Of a stretch of 64,000 bases of DNA, positions 49,183-59,868 are shown in pieces. The DNA comes from Thiomicrorhabdus sp. ZW0627 (GTDB lineage Bacteria > Pseudomonadota > Gammaproteobacteria > Thiomicrospirales > Thiomicrospiraceae). The stretch spans positions 801,028 through 865,027 of the forward strand of contig NZ_JARUQR010000001.1 in assembly GCF_029767005.1 (NCBI RefSeq). The letters run 5' to 3'. The translations under genes were made by a program, and so were the position numbers. The notes under the pieces were generated by a model. That model was given only the letters and a program-made list of their open reading frames with translations, made no database searches and had not been told where the DNA came from. Numbering within the stretch: the stretch's first letter is position 1; each line of letters begins with the position of its first letter.

Positions 49183-50073
49183 ATGAGTCAAAATGAATCT
49201 CCGGTCATGCAGCAGATTGTCTACCTCAACGGCGAATATCTGCCGATGGCCGAATCGAAGATTTCCACGCAGGATCGTGGTTTTCTTTTCGGGGATGGAG
49301 TTTACGAAGTCATCCCGGTTTATCACAAAAAACTGTTTGCTTGGGAAAGCCACCTTCAACGACTCAAAAACAGCTTGCAGGCGATTGGCATTGCCAATCC
49401 TTTGACTGACGAAGAGTGGTTCGCGTTACTGACAGGCTTGGTGGAAAAGCATCCTTGGGATGACCAGTTCATTTACCTACAGGTGACCCGCGGTATTCAG
49501 ATGAAGCGCGATCACATGCCGGAAGAGTGCATCACGCCTACGGTTTACGCTTATACCAATCCGTTGAAGCCACTTGATGCCAAGATTGTTGAAAACGGCA
49601 TCAAAGCGATTACGCTGGATGACATCCGCTGGTTACGTTGTGACATCAAGGCTCTGACCTTGCTACCCAACGTCATGATGAAACTGGCCGCCAAACAGCA
49701 AGGGGCGGACGATGCTATCCTGATCTCGCGCGACGGCACCATCTCGGAAGGTACGGCAAGCAATGTATTCATTGTCAAAGACGGCAATTTGATCACGCCG
49801 CCTAACGGCAACAAACTGCTTCCGGGCGTTACACGTACCGTGATTGAAAAAGTGGCAAAGGGACACCATATACCTTTCATCGAGAAAGAGTTAACCCTGA
49901 CAGACTTACAGGAAGCCGATGAGATCTGGCTGACCAGCTCCACCAAAGAAGCTGTCCCGGTCACACAACTGGATGGTAAGCCGGTAGGAGATGGCAAGCC
50001 TGGTGCCATGTGGCGACACCTGCGTCAGCACTACCAGACCTATAAAGCCGAGTTCATCGCAGAATCTGCGTGA
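49183..50073 (+). CDS. D-amino-acid (D-alanine) transaminase-like class IV PLP enzyme
   Basis: A 296-residue fold-type IV aminotransferase. GVYEVIPVYHKKLFAWESHL, the PLP Lys in CDIKALTLLPNVMMK and SEGTASNVFIV match the D-alanine transaminase / IlvE family and are closest in style to Dat. Placed between dacA and ybeD-lipB, it could supply D-Ala and D-Glu for peptidoglycan. The branched-chain (IlvE) or aminodeoxychorismate lyase (PabC) families are alternatives, made less likely by context. Confidence 0.8.
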   Translation: MSQNESPVMQQIVYLNGEYLPMAESKISTQDRGFLFGDGVYEVIPVYHKKLFAWESHLQRLKNSLQAIGIANPLTDEEWFALLTGLVEKHPWDDQFIYLQVTRGIQMKRDHMPEECITPTVYAYTNPLKPLDAKIVENGIKAITLDDIRWLRCDIKALTLLPNVMMKLAAKQQGADDAILISRDGTISEGTASNVFIVKDGNLITPPNGNKLLPGVTRTVIEKVAKGHHIPFIEKELTLTDLQEADEIWLTSSTKEAVPVTQLDGKPVGDGKPGAMWRHLRQHYQTYKAEFIAESA

Positions 50074-50103
50074 TGAACTCCATTTTGTGAAGAGTGGAAT
50101 CAC

Positions 50104-50388
50104 ATGACAAAAGATTTACATACCCCGGACAACGAGAGCCTGATTGAGTTTCCGTGCGATTACTGCTTGAAGGCGATGGGGCACAACACCGAAGAGTTCA
50201 TCGACCTGGTGTTTGAAGTCACCCAGAAATATGCGCCAGGCGTCTCTCGTGAGAACATCCATATCCGAGACTCCAAAGGCAAGAAATTCATTTCGGTGAA
50301 CATCACCTTTTATGCCACCTGTATCGAACAGATCCACGGCATTTACGGTGATCTGAAAAAACACCCTCTGGTGTTGATGACACTGTAA
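50104..50388 (+). CDS. ybeD: DUF493 (YbeD) family protein
   Basis: A 94-residue protein of the YbeD family, with an ACT-like fold, found next to lipB in many gammaproteobacteria. It begins with [20 protein letters not shown] and ends with [15 protein letters not shown], the typical end. Its function is unknown. The dacA-ybeD-lipB-lipA order is kept here, with the transaminase inserted. Confidence 0.93.
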   Translation: MTKDLHTPDNESLIEFPCDYCLKAMGHNTEEFIDLVFEVTQKYAPGVSRENIHIRDSKGKKFISVNITFYATCIEQIHGIYGDLKKHPLVLMTL

Positions 50389-50431
50389 CCCTCTCTTCAA
50401 TCGGCGGATTTTCCGCCGCTTATCCACAGAC

Positions 50432-51067
50432 ATGCAAATCAAACACCTCGGCCTACAGCCCTACGAAACCACCTGGCAAGCCATGCAGGATTTCACTGAC
50501 AATCGTGATGCCTCCACGCGTGATGCCCTGTGGATTGTTGAACATCCTCCGGTATTCACTCAAGGCCTGAACGGCAAAGCCGAACATCTTCTGAACCTCA
50601 GTAAAGAAATTCCTCTGGTTCAAACCGACCGTGGCGGTCAGGTCACCTATCACGGTCCCGGCCAGCTCATCGTCTACGTCCTGGTGGATCTGAAACGCGC
50701 CAAACTCGGCGTACGCGCTCTGGTAACCCTGATCGAAGAATCGATCATCGAACTGCTGGCCGGTTTCGGCATAGAATCCAAAGCCCGCGCCGATGCTCCG
50801 GGGGTCTATGTCAACAACGACAAGATCGCCTCTTTGGGTTTGAAAATCCGCCAGCAGAAAAGTTATCACGGTTTGGCTCTGAACGTAAATATGGACCTTT
50901 CCCCTTTCCTCATGATCAACCCATGCGGCCTGCAAGGTATGCAGATGGCACAACTATGCGACTTCCTTCCGGAACAGGCCTGTCCAAACATTGATGAACT
51001 GGGGACACAGCTCACCCATATTCTGCAAACTAAGCTGAACAACCATACTCAAGGCATTCAACCTTAA
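50432..51067 (+). CDS. lipB: Octanoyl-ACP:protein octanoyltransferase LipB
   Basis: A 211-residue enzyme that moves octanoate from ACP to lipoyl domains. [19 protein letters not shown] is the family signature, and the segment [21 protein letters not shown] contains the catalytic Cys. It starts 43 bases after ybeD. Co-encoded with lipA. Confidence 0.97.
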   Translation: MQIKHLGLQPYETTWQAMQDFTDNRDASTRDALWIVEHPPVFTQGLNGKAEHLLNLSKEIPLVQTDRGGQVTYHGPGQLIVYVLVDLKRAKLGVRALVTLIEESIIELLAGFGIESKARADAPGVYVNNDKIASLGLKIRQQKSYHGLALNVNMDLSPFLMINPCGLQGMQMAQLCDFLPEQACPNIDELGTQLTHILQTKLNNHTQGIQP

Positions 51068-51136
51068 ATTCGGCGTTTCGATCGCGAATCCTTTATAATA
51101 AGCGGTCACTCAATAGCTTTGAACGGTTTCCCAGTT

Positions 51137-52156
51137 ATGTCAAACCCTCCACAGTTTCAAGAAATCAGCATCGACTCCATCGGTAACAGAGGAAGTCTGA
51201 AGGCCCGCAATGAAGCCATGCCTAAAGGACAGTACAAAACCAAGTCTCTGAAGCATCGCCCGGATCCCAATGCCGAAAAACTTAAAAAACCTCGTTGGAT
51301 CAAAGCTCAGCTTCCAAAGGCTAAAGACATACACCGTGTCACCGAACTCAAGAACATCATGCGTGAAAAAGGCCTACACTCCGTCTGTGAAGAGGCCTCG
51401 TGTCCAAACCTCGGTGAATGTTTTGGTCACGGCACCGCCACTTTCATGATCATGGGCGACATCTGCACTCGTAAATGCCCTTTCTGCGACGTAACACACG
51501 GCCGTCCGAAACCATTGAACCAGGACGAACCTCGCCACTTGGCGGAAACTGTCAAAGCCATGCAGCTCAAATACGTGGTCATCACTTCGGTGGATCGTGA
51601 CGACCTGCGTGACGGTGGCGCACAGCACTTTAACAACTGCGTCACTGCCCTGCGTGAAAACCTGCCTGACCTGAAAATCGAAACTTTGGTTCCCGATTTC
51701 AGAGGCCGTTTGAGCGTGGCGCTGGAAACCCTTCAGAAGGCGCCGCCGGATGTGCTCAACCACAATCTTGAGACTGTCCCTCGCCTGTATGAAGAAGCAC
51801 GCCCGGGTGCCGATTACCAGGCCTCCTTGGATCTGCTGAAACGCTTCAAGGAAATGAACCCGGAAGTAATTACCAAATCGGGGCTCATGGTCGGTCTTGG
51901 AGAGAGCATGGACGAACTTCTACAAGTGATGCGCGACCTGCGCGCTCACGATGTTGAGATGTTGACCGTTGGCCAATACCTGCAACCGAGTAACTTCCAC
52001 CTGGCTGTCAAAAAATACTGGACGCCGGAAGAGTTCAAACAGGTCGAAGAAGCCGGTTACGAGATGGGCTTCACCAACGTTGCCTCCGGACCGATGGTAC
52101 GTTCATCCTATCACGCGGATCTGCAAGCCAAAGAAACCGTGCAGACAGCCTCCTAA
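51137..52156 (+). CDS. lipA: Lipoyl synthase LipA (radical SAM)
   Basis: A 339-residue enzyme that inserts two sulfurs into octanoyl groups. The auxiliary cluster motif is [13 protein letters not shown], and the radical SAM motif is [10 protein letters not shown]. The conserved C-terminal [12 protein letters not shown] follows. A TTG at 51119 would add six residues; I chose the ATG. About 45 residues precede the usual core, rich in basic residues ([14 protein letters not shown]). Confidence 0.96.
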   Translation: MSNPPQFQEISIDSIGNRGSLKARNEAMPKGQYKTKSLKHRPDPNAEKLKKPRWIKAQLPKAKDIHRVTELKNIMREKGLHSVCEEASCPNLGECFGHGTATFMIMGDICTRKCPFCDVTHGRPKPLNQDEPRHLAETVKAMQLKYVVITSVDRDDLRDGGAQHFNNCVTALRENLPDLKIETLVPDFRGRLSVALETLQKAPPDVLNHNLETVPRLYEEARPGADYQASLDLLKRFKEMNPEVITKSGLMVGLGESMDELLQVMRDLRAHDVEMLTVGQYLQPSNFHLAVKKYWTPEEFKQVEEAGYEMGFTNVASGPMVRSSYHADLQAKETVQTAS

Positions 52157-52199
52157 CCCAATTAATAATGACTTCGTTTAGATAAAGAGTAAATGAACC

Positions 52200-53060
52200 A
52201 TGTCACACAACGCAGTACAACGTTTCCTATTTAAAGAACTCAATATTCGTGGTCAGCACATCCGTCTTGAAGACAGTTGGCAGGCGATGCTGAAAGACCG
52301 TCATTATCCGCAGGCGATCGTCAAACTGCTGGGCGAACTGACGGCCATGTCGGTGCTGATGGCCAACGGCATGAAGCATAAAGGTAAAATCACCCTGCAG
52401 GTTCAAGGTTCGGGGCCGATTACGCTATTAGTGGTCGAAGTCACTCACGACCTGAAAATCCGTGGTGTCGCCAAAACCAACCGCACCATCGAAAACGAGA
52501 CCTCTTTGGACGAACTGCTTGGAGACGGCCAGATTCTGGTGACCATGGAAAACATCCAGACCCAGCATCACTTCCAGTCTTACGTTTCGCGTGAAGGCGA
52601 CAGCATCGCCGAATCATTCGAAACCTTCCTGAGCCAATCTGAACAGTTACCTTCCAAAATCTGGTTGTCGGCGGATGAAAACAACATCGGTGGTGTATTG
52701 ATTCAAAAAATGCCGGAAACCGATGGACAGGATGAAGATGCTTGGGATCGCGTCGTTCATTTGACCACGACGGTCAAAGACGAAGAATTGACCACGCTTC
52801 CTGCAGAGGAGTTGTTGCACCGTCTGTTCCACGAAGAAGTGATTGAACTGTTCGAAGGCCAGGAAGTGGTTTATGAATGTCCGCAAGACCGCGGACGTGT
52901 TGAAGACATGTTGAAATCATTAGGCGAAGCCGAAGTTCGCAAAGTATTGGAAGAGCAAGGTGAAATCGTGATCCACAATGAAATCTGTAATTTCCACATG
53001 CGTTTCAATCAGGAAGACATTGACGCTCTGTTCGCAAAAGACTCTGACACGCTTCAATAA
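52200..53060 (+). CDS. hslO: Hsp33-family chaperone HslO with an incomplete zinc site
   Basis: A 286-residue protein of the redox-regulated chaperone Hsp33. The N-terminal domain is intact (QRFLFKELNIRGQHIRLED, TALAV-like MSVLMANGMKHKGKITLQVQ). Canonical Hsp33 has C-x-C and C-x-x-C zinc ligands near the end. Here the first pair reads ECPQDRGR (second Cys replaced by Gln) and the second HNEICNFH (first Cys replaced by Asn). Two of four ligands are thus missing, so the classic oxidation switch is probably lost or altered. The frame is intact. Confidence 0.92.
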   Translation: MSHNAVQRFLFKELNIRGQHIRLEDSWQAMLKDRHYPQAIVKLLGELTAMSVLMANGMKHKGKITLQVQGSGPITLLVVEVTHDLKIRGVAKTNRTIENETSLDELLGDGQILVTMENIQTQHHFQSYVSREGDSIAESFETFLSQSEQLPSKIWLSADENNIGGVLIQKMPETDGQDEDAWDRVVHLTTTVKDEELTTLPAEELLHRLFHEEVIELFEGQEVVYECPQDRGRVEDMLKSLGEAEVRKVLEEQGEIVIHNEICNFHMRFNQEDIDALFAKDSDTLQ

Positions 53061-53078
53061 TCCACCGTTCTAAAAACC

Positions 53079-53116
53079 AAACAGGCCTGGTTCTCATCAA
53101 GAAAACCAGGCCTGTT
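53079..53116. terminator. Bidirectional terminator made of two inverted CAGGCCTG motifs
   Basis: AAACAGGCCTGGTT and AACCAGGCCTGTT form a stem of about 13 bp around an 11-base loop, between the converging hslO and yaaA genes. Each arm carries one complete CAGGCCTG. Confidence 0.75.
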
Positions 53117-53149
53117 CATTTCAAAACCAATTTTTCTTAATTCGTCAGA

Positions 53150-53926
53150 TCAATCTTCCAGCTTACGGGTAAAGACCCAATCGGTTTCTGATGAAAGATC
53201 CGGGGCGAACTGATATCCCTCGACATCGAAATACTTCAAATCTTCAGCGTTCTCAACCTGATGATCCGCTGCATAACGCGCCATCAAGCCACGAGCCTTC
53301 TTGGCATAGAAACTGATGATCTTATACTGACCGTTTTTCCAATCCTTAAAGATCGGCGTGATGATACGAGCGTTCAGTTCTTTCTTCTTAACCGCTTTAA
53401 AGTATTCATTCGAAGCTAAATTGACCAGGGTTTTACTTCCCTGCTCTGCCAGTTCTGCATTCAGAAGTTCCGTGATGCGGCTGCCCCAGAAGGCATACAG
53501 GTCTTTGCCTTTCTTGTTCTCGAACTTAGTTCCCATTTCCAGGCGATACGGCAGCATGTCATCACACGGTTTCAGTAGACCATAGAGGCCGGACAGAATA
53601 CGCAAATGGGTTTGAATGTAGTCGATCCCTTTCGGACTTAAGGAATAGGCGTCCAAACCTTGATAAACATCGCCCTTAAATAACCAGGCGGCCTGCTTGG
53701 CTTGGCCTTCCGGAAACGGCAAGGTCCAAGCTTGGAAACGTTCATAGTTAAGTTCCGACAACTTGTCGCTGATATGCATCAATTGTCCGATTTCTACCGG
53801 ACCGATATGCTTCAACTCCTCGACCAACTCCGCCGCCTGATCCAGTAATACACCTTGAGTATGTATATCCGTTTGAACCGGAGTGGTTTCATCCAGTGAC
53901 TTGGCGGGAGAAACAAGCATCAGCAT
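53150..53926 (-). CDS. yaaA: YaaA-family peroxide-stress protein
   Basis: A 258-residue protein of the YaaA (DUF328) family, which in E. coli lowers free intracellular iron during peroxide stress and binds [19 protein letters not shown] at the start, [14 protein letters not shown] in the middle and [16 protein letters not shown] towards the end are family hallmarks. It is monocistronic and converges on hslO, itself an oxidative-stress chaperone gene. Confidence 0.95.
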   Translation of the reverse strand: MLMLVSPAKSLDETTPVQTDIHTQGVLLDQAAELVEELKHIGPVEIGQLMHISDKLSELNYERFQAWTLPFPEGQAKQAAWLFKGDVYQGLDAYSLSPKGIDYIQTHLRILSGLYGLLKPCDDMLPYRLEMGTKFENKKGKDLYAFWGSRITELLNAELAEQGSKTLVNLASNEYFKAVKKKELNARIITPIFKDWKNGQYKIISFYAKKARGLMARYAADHQVENAEDLKYFDVEGYQFAPDLSSETDWVFTRKLED

Positions 53927-54159
53927 ATCGATAATCCTTTCTGATAAAACTCTAAAAATTCAGCCTAACATTATAAAACATTCGTCGAAGCTTCGGCTGA
54001 AATCGACGCACAGAAACTGCAACAATTACTAATTCAATGATTATTAATAATTAAAACTTCCACATTAAACATAAGTAAATTATATTAGATAAATATTATT
54101 AATTACGTACCATTGAAATTATTAACTTAATAACTGAGCGGTTTTTTCAAGGGACCACC

Positions 54160-56769
54160 ATGAAGCATAGACAACAGATACTGTTCGTACTGCCCGTATT
54201 CATTCTTATCATCGGATTGATGCTTGCCATCTTCTATATGGACAAGCAGATGAGAGAGAATGCCAGTAAAAAGCAGCTCAATAATGCGGTGCAACAAGTC
54301 AATCGTACGATACTCAACGAAATATCCCAAGTCTATGCCGACATCAACTACCTGAGTCATCAGACCAAAGCCAAAGATGTCCTACTCGGCTCTTCCGATG
54401 CGCTTCACAACCACCTCTGTAACGAATATGTTATGTTCTCCGAACAGAACCGAAGGTACGCCCAGATCCGCATCCTAGATCTAACCGGCCATGAAGTGGT
54501 ACGCGTCGACCGCAAAAACGGTAAAAGCTTCCGCATTCCGGAAGAAAAGTTGCAAGACAAATCCAGTCGCTACTATTTCACAGCCGCAGAAAAACTCAAA
54601 CCGGGCGACATTTACCAGTCCCCTCTGGACCTGAACGTCGAACAAGGCAAAATCGAAATGCCCTGGCAACCGATGCTGCGTTTCGCAACACCGATTACCG
54701 GCTACTCAAATCAACAAGTGATTGGTTATCTTGTTCTAAATTTTGATGCCAATCTGATGCTCGACCGAATCGAAAACCAACTCGACCACTTGGCAGGTGA
54801 CTTCTCGTTGATCAACAACCAGGGATATTACCTGTTCAGCACACAACCTGTCACCCAATGGGGGTTCATGTTCAATAAACCCGACAGCTCCATTCAACAT
54901 AGCGATCCGCCATTATGGGCCGCATTGACAGACAATCGAAACAACCAAGAATTCACTCTAGATGACGATTACTACGCTTTCCACAAAATCTGTAGTCTGG
55001 GCGATTGCGACAACCACCAAACAGCGAACATACTCATCACCCAAGCAAAAGACCTCCCCTGGTACATTCTTGGTAAACTCAGCAAATCTCATATGATCGG
55101 CACTTTCTGGTGGCAAAATCAGTGGCCATATCTCATCGCAGTGCTATTGACCCTTATCGCCCTTTACTCAATTCGAACCGGAAGCCGCCTCAGCTATTTG
55201 GTTCAAAACCTATCTAAACGTGAAAACCACCTGCAAGAAGCCAACCAGCAATTCGAAAAACTAATTAACGCCGTTCCTGACGGTCTCTTGGTGGTCAACC
55301 AATCCGGCATCATCGAACGAACCAACCCAATGATCGAGACCATTCTGGGCATACCAACCGAGTACCTTGTCGGAAAAGAGATTGAATCTTTGATGCCCGA
55401 AAACTTTAGAGAAAAACACCGTGCCTATCGGCAAGAATTCTATCGCTCTCCAAGACGCATCAAAGTCACGCGTAACCGCCCTTTTCATTACCAACACCCA
55501 AACGGTTCGGAAGTGCTATTAGAGGTCCTTATCGACCCTTTCATGGCTGACAATGAAATCAAAGCCATCACCCTAGTACGCGACGTGACCGCACCTGCCG
55601 TTTTCGAAGAACAGATGCGCCAGACTCAAAAAATGGAAGCCTTAGGTCAACTGACAGGTGGCATCGCTCACGATTTCAACAACCTTCTTGGAATCATGCT
55701 GGGTAACCTTGAACTGCTGGAAATGGATGTGGAAGAGGACAGCAAAGCCGGTAAACGTCTCGGCCAAGTCAAGAAAGCCGCCATGTCAGCCGCCGACCTG
55801 ACCCAGAAACTGCTGACTATCTCCCGCAAGAAATCCCTTGAAGTTGAATCCGTCGACCTCAATCAGCTCCTAAACGAGCTTCAGGACATGCTCAAACGAA
55901 GTATCAAAGACCGCGTAGCGATCAAATTGAATATTGAAGACAATTTACCGCTGGTCGCCGTTGATCCCAACGAGCTGACCAACGCGATGATCAACTTGGC
56001 GGTCAACTCGCGCGACGCCATGCCGGAAGGCGGCACCATCTACTTGAATGCATCCGAAGTCACTTTATCCGAAGAATACACACGATCCCTGCCCGAGCCT
56101 GTACCTTCGGGAGAATACGTGTTGATCGACATCACCGACACCGGCACAGGGATTCCAAAAGAACTCATCGATAAAGTTCTCGAACCTTTCTTCACCACCA
56201 AGGAAAAAGGCAAAGGAACCGGGCTAGGCCTGGCGATGATTTACGGTTTTATTAAGCAATCCAAAGGTCATATGCGCATCTACAGCGAGGAAGGTAAAGG
56301 CACCAGCATCCACCTCTACTTACCTGTCAACGAAAAGTCGGATAGAGATGAAAAATTCTCCTCAGACCATTTGAATGAGAACGAAATCACATACTATCAC
56401 GGCATGAAAGCCCTGGTGGTCGACGACGAACCCGATTTAGCGGAAGTCGCCGAAACCTTCTTGGAGAAATTAGGGTTTGAATGCGACGTTTGCCACAGTG
56501 CCGATGAAGCCAAGGAACAACTGCAAAAGAAAAATTACGATCTGGTCTTCTCGGACATCGTTATGCCCGGAGACATTGATGGCTTGGAGTTGTTCAAAAT
56601 AATCCACTCCGACTATCCGAATACCAAAGTCATTTTGACCAGTGGTTTCTCAGAAGAGATGCTCCAGAACCGACATCTGCTTCCGGAAAACCTGGTATTC
56701 GTCCGCAAGCCATATCAATCAAGAGGCATTCAGGACGCCCTCAAAAGAGCATTACAAGGAAGTGAATGA
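54160..56769 (+). CDS. Hybrid sensor histidine kinase (sensor-PAS-HisKA-HATPase-REC)
   Basis: An 869-residue inner-membrane sensor. Membrane helix about 9-28, a periplasmic Cache-like domain (about 30-320), a second helix (about 325-345), a PAS domain (about 372-490, ending in [12 protein letters not shown]), and HisKA with the phospho-His in [12 protein letters not shown]. The HATPase follows with [18 protein letters not shown] and [13 protein letters not shown]-terminal receiver runs from [14 protein letters not shown] to [12 protein letters not shown]. The signal is unknown. It overlaps the REC-EAL gene by 4 bases, so the two form one signalling unit. Confidence 0.93.
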   Translation: MKHRQQILFVLPVFILIIGLMLAIFYMDKQMRENASKKQLNNAVQQVNRTILNEISQVYADINYLSHQTKAKDVLLGSSDALHNHLCNEYVMFSEQNRRYAQIRILDLTGHEVVRVDRKNGKSFRIPEEKLQDKSSRYYFTAAEKLKPGDIYQSPLDLNVEQGKIEMPWQPMLRFATPITGYSNQQVIGYLVLNFDANLMLDRIENQLDHLAGDFSLINNQGYYLFSTQPVTQWGFMFNKPDSSIQHSDPPLWAALTDNRNNQEFTLDDDYYAFHKICSLGDCDNHQTANILITQAKDLPWYILGKLSKSHMIGTFWWQNQWPYLIAVLLTLIALYSIRTGSRLSYLVQNLSKRENHLQEANQQFEKLINAVPDGLLVVNQSGIIERTNPMIETILGIPTEYLVGKEIESLMPENFREKHRAYRQEFYRSPRRIKVTRNRPFHYQHPNGSEVLLEVLIDPFMADNEIKAITLVRDVTAPAVFEEQMRQTQKMEALGQLTGGIAHDFNNLLGIMLGNLELLEMDVEEDSKAGKRLGQVKKAAMSAADLTQKLLTISRKKSLEVESVDLNQLLNELQDMLKRSIKDRVAIKLNIEDNLPLVAVDPNELTNAMINLAVNSRDAMPEGGTIYLNASEVTLSEEYTRSLPEPVPSGEYVLIDITDTGTGIPKELIDKVLEPFFTTKEKGKGTGLGLAMIYGFIKQSKGHMRIYSEEGKGTSIHLYLPVNEKSDRDEKFSSDHLNENEITYYHGMKALVVDDEPDLAEVAETFLEKLGFECDVCHSADEAKEQLQKKNYDLVFSDIVMPGDIDGLELFKIIHSDYPNTKVILTSGFSEEMLQNRHLLPENLVFVRKPYQSRGIQDALKRALQGSE

Positions 56770-58031
56770 TCATGGATACTCAAATTTTCATTATGGACGA
56801 CGAACCCGCTTTCGGAGAATTGATTTCGGATGTCGCAGAGATGCTCAAAATCGGTGCTGCTTACCTGCATCAGCCGGAACTGTTTGAAAGTGAGCTTTCC
56901 AAATACCCGGACACACAACTGATTTTCCTGGATCTGCACATGCCGGGACGAGACGGGGTGGAACTGATCCGTTCGCTTGCAGAGCGGAACTACACGGGCG
57001 CCATTGTACTGATGAGTGGCTATGACGAAGGCGTTTTAGGCACAGCATACGATCTGGCGGAAGCTCATGAACTGAAATTACTTCCGACCCTGAAAAAACC
57101 TTTCAGCATTCAGGACCTTAAAAACCTGATCAACGAATTCAAATCGTCCTTCTTCCATCAGGATGAAAGTCAAAATAAACCTAAAATCCAAGATCAGGAA
57201 ATGGAGGCTGATGAGATCCGTCAGGCGTTGGAAGAATCTCGCCTGATTCTGCACTATCAGCCACAAATCAACCTGAAAAACTATGAAGTAATCGGTTTTG
57301 AATCCCTTGCACGCATAAAAGATCGAAACGGCCAACTGATCTATCCGAATCGTTTCATCGACGCCATGGAGGCCAACGGCCTCAACGAACTGTTTCTTCA
57401 ACGGCTTCTTGAGCGCCTTGAACAGGATTATCAAACCTATTTCAAAAACCACCCGAACTTCACGATTTCGATCAACGTCTCCGCTTTGGATTTGAACCGC
57501 CTCGATTTTCCGGACACACTGGCTTCGCATGCTCGGGTGATGGGAATCGAACCCCAGAACCTGATTATCGAAATAACCGAAAGCAGCGCCATCCAACATC
57601 TAAAGACCGGACTCGACATTCTGGCACGCCTAAGATTGAAAGGCTTTAAACTCTCGATTGACGATTTTGGAACCGGAACGGCGGTACTGGAAAACATCAA
57701 ACGCATGCCTTTCACCGAATTGAAGATCGACCGGGTATTCATTGAGAAACTCAGCACGGACAAACGACTGGAAAGCCTGACAGGAGATACGATTCAAATG
57801 GCTCGCCACTTGAACCTGATCGTGGTAGCCGAAGGCATCGAAAACCTCAACACGGTGCATCTTCTGCAAAATATGGGTTGCGATATCGCACAAGGTTACT
57901 TCTTCGCTAAGCCGATGTGCCCGGACGGTCTATTCGAGTTTCTGCAAAACCATCGCTGTGATGACAACACGTCGGTCGATATAAAAGGAGTCACTCACTT
58001 CTTTATCGATCCAAACACGAAACAGGAATAA
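56766..58031 (+). CDS. REC-EAL response regulator (c-di-GMP phosphodiesterase)
   Basis: A 421-residue protein. The receiver (1-125) has the acidic pair MDDEPAFGE and phospho-Asp in LIFLDLHMPGRDG. The EAL domain (about 150-400) keeps the catalytic set: FESLAR (ExLxR), INVSALDLN, ITESS, IDDFGTGTAV, LKIDRVFI, VAEGIE and AQGYFFAKP. It is therefore probably an active c-di-GMP phosphodiesterase switched by the kinase encoded just upstream. Start ATG at 56766 has AGGA 5 bases before it. Confidence 0.93.
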   Translation: MIMDTQIFIMDDEPAFGELISDVAEMLKIGAAYLHQPELFESELSKYPDTQLIFLDLHMPGRDGVELIRSLAERNYTGAIVLMSGYDEGVLGTAYDLAEAHELKLLPTLKKPFSIQDLKNLINEFKSSFFHQDESQNKPKIQDQEMEADEIRQALEESRLILHYQPQINLKNYEVIGFESLARIKDRNGQLIYPNRFIDAMEANGLNELFLQRLLERLEQDYQTYFKNHPNFTISINVSALDLNRLDFPDTLASHARVMGIEPQNLIIEITESSAIQHLKTGLDILARLRLKGFKLSIDDFGTGTAVLENIKRMPFTELKIDRVFIEKLSTDKRLESLTGDTIQMARHLNLIVVAEGIENLNTVHLLQNMGCDIAQGYFFAKPMCPDGLFEFLQNHRCDDNTSVDIKGVTHFFIDPNTKQE

Positions 58032-58140
58032 ACCCGATTAACACTGGCAGAAGCGATTGGTGTTCGGAAGAAATTTTGTTTCTGGGGAAACGCTGTCACG
58101 ACTATAATCCTGCAGATACACCTGTCATCAGTGGAACCCA

Positions 58141-59025
58141 ATGAAACAAACCAGCCACCCCAATATTCTCACCACCACACTATTCACCGTTTTAGCTCTG
58201 ATCGCTTTTGCCGCCAATTCAGTATTGAACCGCCTGGCTTTGGACAATGGCGCCATCGATGCGGCCGGATTCACAATGGTTCGACTTTTGTCTGGCGCAA
58301 TCGTACTGCTGGCAATTATCTCGTTCAAATCTAAATCCATTGAAACCGGACATAAAGGCAGTTGGGCAGCCAGCCTGATGCTGTTTTTATACGCCATCTG
58401 TTTTTCCTACGCCTACCTGACCCTGGAAACCGGAACCGGCGCATTGATCCTGTTCGGTTCTGTACAGATCACCATGATATTGCTCACGCTTATCGCTGGA
58501 ACTCGCTTGCATTTCAGCGAATGGATCGGGATATTCGTCGCCTTTTCCGGCTTTGTATATCTGGTTCTGCCCGGGGTCAGCGCCCCTTCACTCGAAGGCT
58601 TCATCTTAATGACGATTTCAGGTGTTGCTTGGGGTGTTTATACATTACTGGGAAGAGGCTCCAAAAACCCTTTAACCGATACCGCCTACAACTTCATCAG
58701 AACTATGCCATTGGTCATCCTTCTGGCTGCCTTCACATTAAGTTCCGGACACTTCACTACGGAAGGCATTCTGCTGGCGGCATTATCCGGCGGCCTGGCA
58801 TCCGGCATCGGTTACGCTATTTGGTATTCCGCACTCGGCGGCCTCGCTGCCACGCAAGCGGCCGTCGTACAATTGCTGGTGCCGGTTTTGGCCGTTGTCG
58901 GTGGCGTACTCTTTGTTTCTGAAACCGTCACCTTCAGACTGGTTCTGGCGGGTTCCTTGATACTCGGCGGGATTCTGATGGTCGTATTAGGCAAATATTA
59001 CTTCAATCGGTTAAACTCAAATTAG
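58141..59025 (+). CDS. DMT-superfamily EamA-type transporter
   Basis: A 294-residue inner-membrane protein with ten hydrophobic helices in two EamA repeats (about 10-140 and 155-290). SGVAWGVYTLLGRGSKNP begins the second repeat. Such proteins export amino acids or other small metabolites; the substrate cannot be told. It stands about 110 bases after the EAL gene and 63 bases before the rhodanese gene. Confidence 0.85.
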   Translation: MKQTSHPNILTTTLFTVLALIAFAANSVLNRLALDNGAIDAAGFTMVRLLSGAIVLLAIISFKSKSIETGHKGSWAASLMLFLYAICFSYAYLTLETGTGALILFGSVQITMILLTLIAGTRLHFSEWIGIFVAFSGFVYLVLPGVSAPSLEGFILMTISGVAWGVYTLLGRGSKNPLTDTAYNFIRTMPLVILLAAFTLSSGHFTTEGILLAALSGGLASGIGYAIWYSALGGLAATQAAVVQLLVPVLAVVGGVLFVSETVTFRLVLAGSLILGGILMVVLGKYYFNRLNSN

Positions 59026-59088
59026 GAAACAACACGCAAATTCGTGTCTGCTACGACCCAAAATAGGCAAATGCCAAGGAGTCTAACG

Positions 59089-59736
59089 ATGAAACTTTCC
59101 AGCGTGGTTCTTTTAGCTGCCCTTGTTTTAACCAGCACCAGCACTCTGGCCGAAAATCCAAGCGGTGAAGTACAACTGACCGAAGGCGTCAAATCGGTTA
59201 CCGTCACCCTGCAAGGAAAAACCTACGTCATCCAGAGAAACCAGGATCCAAACATCACCTTGACTGACCTCTACACCAACACCACCGTCGGCCATTTACA
59301 GCCCATGCACCTCGCCCCCGGCGTGGAAACCATTGGGGAACTGGACGTGATCGACTACATGCAACGAATGCAGACCGATCCATCCATCATTCTGGTCGAT
59401 ACCCGCCCGACCATCTGGTTCGAACGCCTGCGGATACCGGGGGCCGTGAATGTTCCAATGTCGACCTTCAACAATGAACTTTCAGCTATTGAAGCGTTGG
59501 AAAAATACTTCAACGTCAAAACCGACGCCAATGGTAATCTTGATTTCAGTCATGCCAAAACCATCGTCGCCTACTGCAACGGCCATTTCTGCGGGCAAAC
59601 CCCGGCTGAAATCAAAACCAACGAATTCGCTTTACTCAAACTGGGGTACCCGGCAGATAAAATTAAATACTACCGTGGCGGCATGCAGGCCTGGACGTCC
59701 GTCGGGCTGACCGTCGTCGGCAACGAAGCGCTCTGA
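59089..59736 (+). CDS. Periplasmic rhodanese-like sulfurtransferase
   Basis: A 215-residue protein with a signal peptide (MKLSSVVLLAALVLTSTSTL, cleaved near LAEN), so exported. One rhodanese domain covers about 85-210: VDTRPTIWFERLRIPGAVNV, the active loop YCNGHFCGQTPAE, and YYRGGMQAWTSVGL. The active loop has an extra Cys (CNGHFC) and a Gly next to it, which could alter substrate choice. AAGGAG lies before the ATG at 59089, so I prefer it to an upstream ATG. In a sulfur oxidiser it may carry sulfane sulfur; the partner is unknown. Confidence 0.85.
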   Translation: MKLSSVVLLAALVLTSTSTLAENPSGEVQLTEGVKSVTVTLQGKTYVIQRNQDPNITLTDLYTNTTVGHLQPMHLAPGVETIGELDVIDYMQRMQTDPSIILVDTRPTIWFERLRIPGAVNVPMSTFNNELSAIEALEKYFNVKTDANGNLDFSHAKTIVAYCNGHFCGQTPAEIKTNEFALLKLGYPADKIKYYRGGMQAWTSVGLTVVGNEAL

Positions 59737-59868
59737 ACGGCTAAATCCGCCTGAAAATTTTTACACCGTCATAAAAAACATCAGCGCTAACGGGGTGGAA
59801 CTGGGATTGTGTTTTCAATCCCGTCTTATACAATCCCAACCACTTAATTTACAAAATCGGAAAATTTC

